Made by a program: the position numbers and the translations under genes
Notes under the pieces: model-generated
The model's input: the letters and a program-made list of their open reading frames with translations, nothing else
Database searches by the model: none
Told to the model about the DNA's origin: nothing
Assembly (NCBI GenBank): GCA_964506435.1
Contig: CAZDLK010000071.1
Location: forward strand, 1 to 6,732
Reading direction: 5' to 3'
Source of the DNA: JAOZHU01 sp964506435
Lineage (GTDB): Archaea; Thermoproteota; Bathyarchaeia; Bathyarchaeales; Bathycorpusculaceae
DNA length: 6,732 bases
In this document: positions 4,894 to 6,732 of the stretch, piece by piece
How the letters are laid out: every line of letters starts with the position of its first letter
Numbering within the stretch: the stretch's first letter is position 1

Positions 4894-5373
4894 TTATTGG
4901 TTCTGTTGCTGTGCTTCCAGTTCTTTTGCTAGTTTTTGTCCATACTCATAACATATGGCGAGGTTATCTGCTGCTGCCTCTTTAGTTTCAAGTATTATTC
5001 CGGGAACCATCTTCATTTTCAGGGCATATCCGAAAGCTAACTCTAACATTCTGATGCATTCTTTTCCATCATCATATCCGCCTGTAGAAGTGAAACAACC
5101 ACACACTTTGCCTCTAAGCGAATATCCCTCTTTGTAGAAAGCTAGTATTGATTCATCCAAGAACTTCTTTATTGGCCATGCTATATTGCTGTAATGAGTT
5201 GGGCAACCTACAGCTAACCCATCAGCTTGAGCCAAGTCAGTGAGTGTACAATCATCAACCTTTTTCAAGACAACTTTCGCGCCTGCCTTCTCAACACCTT
5301 TCGCTATATTCAAAGCCATCTTCTCAGTTGCGCCTGTCTTAGAATAATACACGATTAAGAGAGTCTTGGGCAA
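4894..5373 (-). CDS. WrbA/NADPH-FMN-reductase-like flavodoxin
   Basis: The frame extends upstream to TTG 5394, but TTG 5373 has GGAGG at 5381-5385 with 7-nt spacing and gives a typical N-terminus, MPKTLLIVYYSKTGATEKMA, so it is chosen (159 residues). The flavodoxin phosphate loop SKTGAT is at 11-16. The second FMN loop GCPTHYSN (56-63) resembles the G-x-PT-x-x-x-N of WrbA, and FTSTGGYDDG (94-103) is the third loop. These predict FMN binding and cytosolic two-electron redox chemistry, as a quinone reductase or electron carrier; the partner is not identifiable. At 159 residues it is shorter than E. coli WrbA (198). It follows rpiA by 49 bp on the same strand but has its own TATA box and a palindromic operator candidate, so it is probably regulated separately. 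Confidence 0.88.
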   Translation of the reverse strand: MPKTLLIVYYSKTGATEKMALNIAKGVEKAGAKVVLKKVDDCTLTDLAQADGLAVGCPTHYSNIAWPIKKFLDESILAFYKEGYSLRGKVCGCFTSTGGYDDGKECIRMLELAFGYALKMKMVPGIILETKEAAADNLAICYEYGQKLAKELEAQQQNQ

Positions 5374-5380
5374 CAGTAAA

Positions 5381-5385
5381 CCTCC
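5381..5385 (-). promoter_or_regulatory. SD GGAGG deciding the TTG 5373 start
   Basis: GGAGG on the minus strand precedes TTG 5373 by 7 nt. The longer alternative start TTG 5394 lies upstream of it and has no SD, so the shorter protein is preferred. Confidence 0.75.
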
Positions 5386-5395
5386 GTTCACCAAT

Positions 5396-5409
5396 CAAGT
5401 TTGAACTTG
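5396..5409. promoter_or_regulatory. Palindrome CAAGTT-TG-AACTTG at the WrbA-like promoter
   Basis: This perfect 14-nt palindrome has 6-bp arms. It lies directly downstream of the minus-strand TATA box (5410-5417) and upstream of the predicted start near 5388, a position where a bound protein would block polymerase. Its CAAG...CTTG core also occurs twice upstream of the surface-protein gene, there with a 4-nt rather than 6-nt centre. Confidence 0.6.
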
Positions 5410-5417
5410 TATAAAAG
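5410..5417 (-). promoter_or_regulatory. TATA box of the WrbA-like gene
   Basis: The minus strand reads CTTTTATA, a good archaeal TATA box. A start about 25 bp downstream, near 5388, would leave a leader of about 15 nt that still includes the GGAGG. Confidence 0.55.
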
Positions 5418-5422
5418 AAGAG

Positions 5423-6136
5423 CTATTTCCTTTTTCTTTCCATTCTCGTTACGGCAGAATGCGTGCCCACGTAGACGATGTCTGTTGACCCGATGAAGAG
5501 CCCTGTTTCCACCACGCCTGGAATCATCTTCAACTTCTGCTCCAGCGCTGCAGCGTCACTTATGGACCCGAAAACTGCGTCGATTATAGCGTTGCCATTG
5601 TCTGTTATTACTGGTCCAAGTTTGCGTTTGGCTTCTCGCACGACGGGTGTTCCGCCGAGTTCAGCTATTTTGCGTTTTACGATAGAGAGAGCGAAGGGCA
5701 AAACTTCAATGGGCACTGGATGGTTGTTTTCGCCGAGGACTTGCACTTTTTTATTTTCGTCGGCTATGATTATGTTTTGTTTAGATGCTGATGCCACGAT
5801 TTTTTCTCTTGCCAGTGCAGCGCCCATGCCTTTGATTAAGTTCAGTTGCGGGTCTATTTGGTCTGCGCCGTCTATTGTCAAGTTGATCGTGGCGTGTTCT
5901 TCCAGTGTGGTTATGGCGATGCCGCTTTCAACAGCCAGCAAGAACGCTTGGTACGATGTGGGTATGCCCATTACGCTTAGGCGTTCGTGTTTTAGTTTTT
6001 CGCCTATGGCTGTTATGGCGTAGGCGGCTGTGCTTCCGCTACCTAAGCCCACGATGAAGCCGTCTTCAACGTGTTTCACGGCTTCTAAAGCGGCGTTTCG
6101 CTTGGCTTCTTCAATCCATGTGGTTTCAGGTTTCAA
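5423..6136 (-). CDS. rpiA: Ribose-5-phosphate isomerase A
   Basis: This 237-residue cytosolic enzyme interconverts ribose 5-phosphate and ribulose 5-phosphate in the pentose phosphate pathway, supplying ribose for nucleotides. Family signatures are all present: the phosphate-binding GLGSGSTAAYAI (30-41), DGADQIDP (89-96) with the two catalytic-site Asp residues, KGMGAALAREK (102-112) with the general base Glu111 (equivalent to E. coli Glu103), DENKKV (126-131) and GNAIIDAVF (181-189). The usual KGGG is KGMG here, which should be tolerated because Lys, the last Gly and Glu are kept. Length fits archaeal RpiA (E. coli 219). The start is TTG 6136, giving MKPETTWIEEAKRNAA; no other in-frame start keeps the N-terminal helix. 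It overlaps the upstream coiled-coil gene by 11 bp, implying translational coupling. Confidence 0.95.
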   Translation of the reverse strand: MKPETTWIEEAKRNAALEAVKHVEDGFIVGLGSGSTAAYAITAIGEKLKHERLSVMGIPTSYQAFLLAVESGIAITTLEEHATINLTIDGADQIDPQLNLIKGMGAALAREKIVASASKQNIIIADENKKVQVLGENNHPVPIEVLPFALSIVKRKIAELGGTPVVREAKRKLGPVITDNGNAIIDAVFGSISDAAALEQKLKMIPGVVETGLFIGSTDIVYVGTHSAVTRMERKRK

Positions 6137-6732
6137 TTTCCATCTGTCCTAGTCTGTCTAAGACTTTTTCGACTTCGCTTCTGATTTCTTCTATGCGTTT
6201 TTCTGCTTCGGTTTTTGCGCTTGGTTTTTCTGGCGGTTTCCGCTTTCGCTTCGGTTTTCCTTCTGCTTCTTCTTTCTCTTCAGCTTCCTCTTCTTCTTCC
6301 TCCTCTTCTGAGACAGGTCGTTGCGGTGTTGGCGTGGCTATTTTAACTTCTTTTATGGGTTTTACGTCGATTTTTGAGCGCAGTTCTTCTACTTTGCTGG
6401 ATAATTCTCCGAAGCGTTCACTGAACAGTTTCATCAAGTCTTCCTGCATGCCTTCCAGTTCGTGCAGTGCTACTACGCTTTCGTCTTTTGCCATTGCGTC
6501 TTTCACGGTCATCATTCGTGTTTTGTATGTTGCTGCCAGGCGTTCGCGTTCTTGTTCGGTGATTTTGCCTTCCGCATGTGCCTCGTAAAGCCTTCTTATG
6601 GCGTCACTTAGGATTTCTCTTTCCAAATCAAGCGTTCGCAGTTCGTCTTTGGCTTTGGTGGCGTCGTTTGATTGGATGCTTTTGGAGAGTTTGAAGGGTA
6701 ACCCGCTGAGTTCCGCTTCCACCGCGGTTTTT
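6126..6732 (-). CDS. Coiled-coil protein with acidic and basic low-complexity tail (5' end open)
   Basis: The frame is open to the right edge. GTG 6722 would give 198 residues, but no SD precedes it, so the start probably lies outside the window. Numbering from that GTG, an N-terminal helical part includes LEREILSDAIRRLYEAHAEG and KITEQERERLAATY (33-66), reminiscent of SHOCT-like or other short helical archaeal modules. A coiled coil (about 84-118) follows, then a Pro-rich linker, a run of eight Glu (139-146), a basic KPKRKRKPPEKP patch (157-168) and a final amphipathic helix (171-194). No signal peptide or membrane segment is seen in the visible part. I do not recognise the family. The stop codon lies inside the start of rpiA (11-bp overlap), so the two are co-translated; this linkage is the only functional hint. 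Confidence 0.75.
   Translation of the reverse strand, partial: KTAVEAELSGLPFKLSKSIQSNDATKAKDELRTLDLEREILSDAIRRLYEAHAEGKITEQERERLAATYKTRMMTVKDAMAKDESVVALHELEGMQEDLMKLFSERFGELSSKVEELRSKIDVKPIKEVKIATPTPQRPVSEEEEEEEEAEEKEEAEGKPKRKRKPPEKPSAKTEAEKRIEEIRSEVEKVLDRLGQMEIET

Noticed and set aside
5478..6023. A + strand frame of 181 residues
   Set aside because: It lies entirely antisense to rpiA, which has complete family motifs.
6118..6588. A + strand Ser/Phe-rich frame of 156 residues
   Set aside because: It is the complement of the Glu/Lys-rich coiled-coil gene; the Ser runs mirror the Glu codons.
1..6732. CRISPR array, transposase or complete integrated element
   Set aside because: No regularly spaced repeats, recombinase motifs or paired attachment-site duplications were found.

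Overview
The window is chromosomal DNA from an archaeon, most likely Thermoproteota of the Bathyarchaeia type. The lineage call is inferred; no search was run. Supporting signs are an elongator tRNA-Met gene with a bulge-helix-bulge (BHB) intron in its variable loop and encoded CCA, archaeal TATA-like elements, GTG and TTG starts behind strong Shine-Dalgarno (SD) sites, a sequon-rich surface protein with a C-terminal anchor, and an archaeal-style RpiA.

Layout, left to right. The 3' part of carB (1-1252, +) enters from the left edge and ends at a T-rich hairpin. A two-gene + strand unit follows: an alpha-alpha toroid protein of the prenyltransferase/squalene-cyclase fold (1346-2350), then a small flavodoxin (GTG 2375 to 2845) closed by a hairpin plus T-run. 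Convergent to it is a minus-strand cluster. Read in its own direction, it holds a Cys/His-rich small ORF (from GTG 3797), the intron-bearing tRNA-Met(CAU) gene (3487-3375) and a DUF3788 protein (3331-2888). The ORF stays open through the tRNA gene, and a 12-bp inverted repeat lies just upstream of the tRNA.

A divergent intergenic region of about 220 bp (3798-4015) carries two tandem CAAG-N4-CTTG palindromes and a separate inverted repeat around a TATA-like element. It leads to a secreted, membrane-anchored surface protein (GTG 4016 to 4813, +). The last block is all minus strand: a coiled-coil protein open at the right edge, rpiA overlapping it by 11 bp, and a WrbA-type flavodoxin (TTG 5373 to 4894). 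The WrbA-type gene has its own TATA box, with another CAAG...CTTG palindrome between TATA and the predicted transcription start.

Functionally this is housekeeping metabolism (carbamoyl phosphate synthesis, pentose phosphate interconversion) mixed with two unrelated flavodoxin-fold redox proteins, uncharacterised conserved proteins and one surface protein. No defence system, CRISPR array, transposase or complete mobile element was seen. The parts most worth a second look are the tRNA intron and its embedding in the Cys/His ORF, the inverted repeats around it, the shared CAAG...CTTG palindromes at two promoters, and the toroid/flavodoxin pair.
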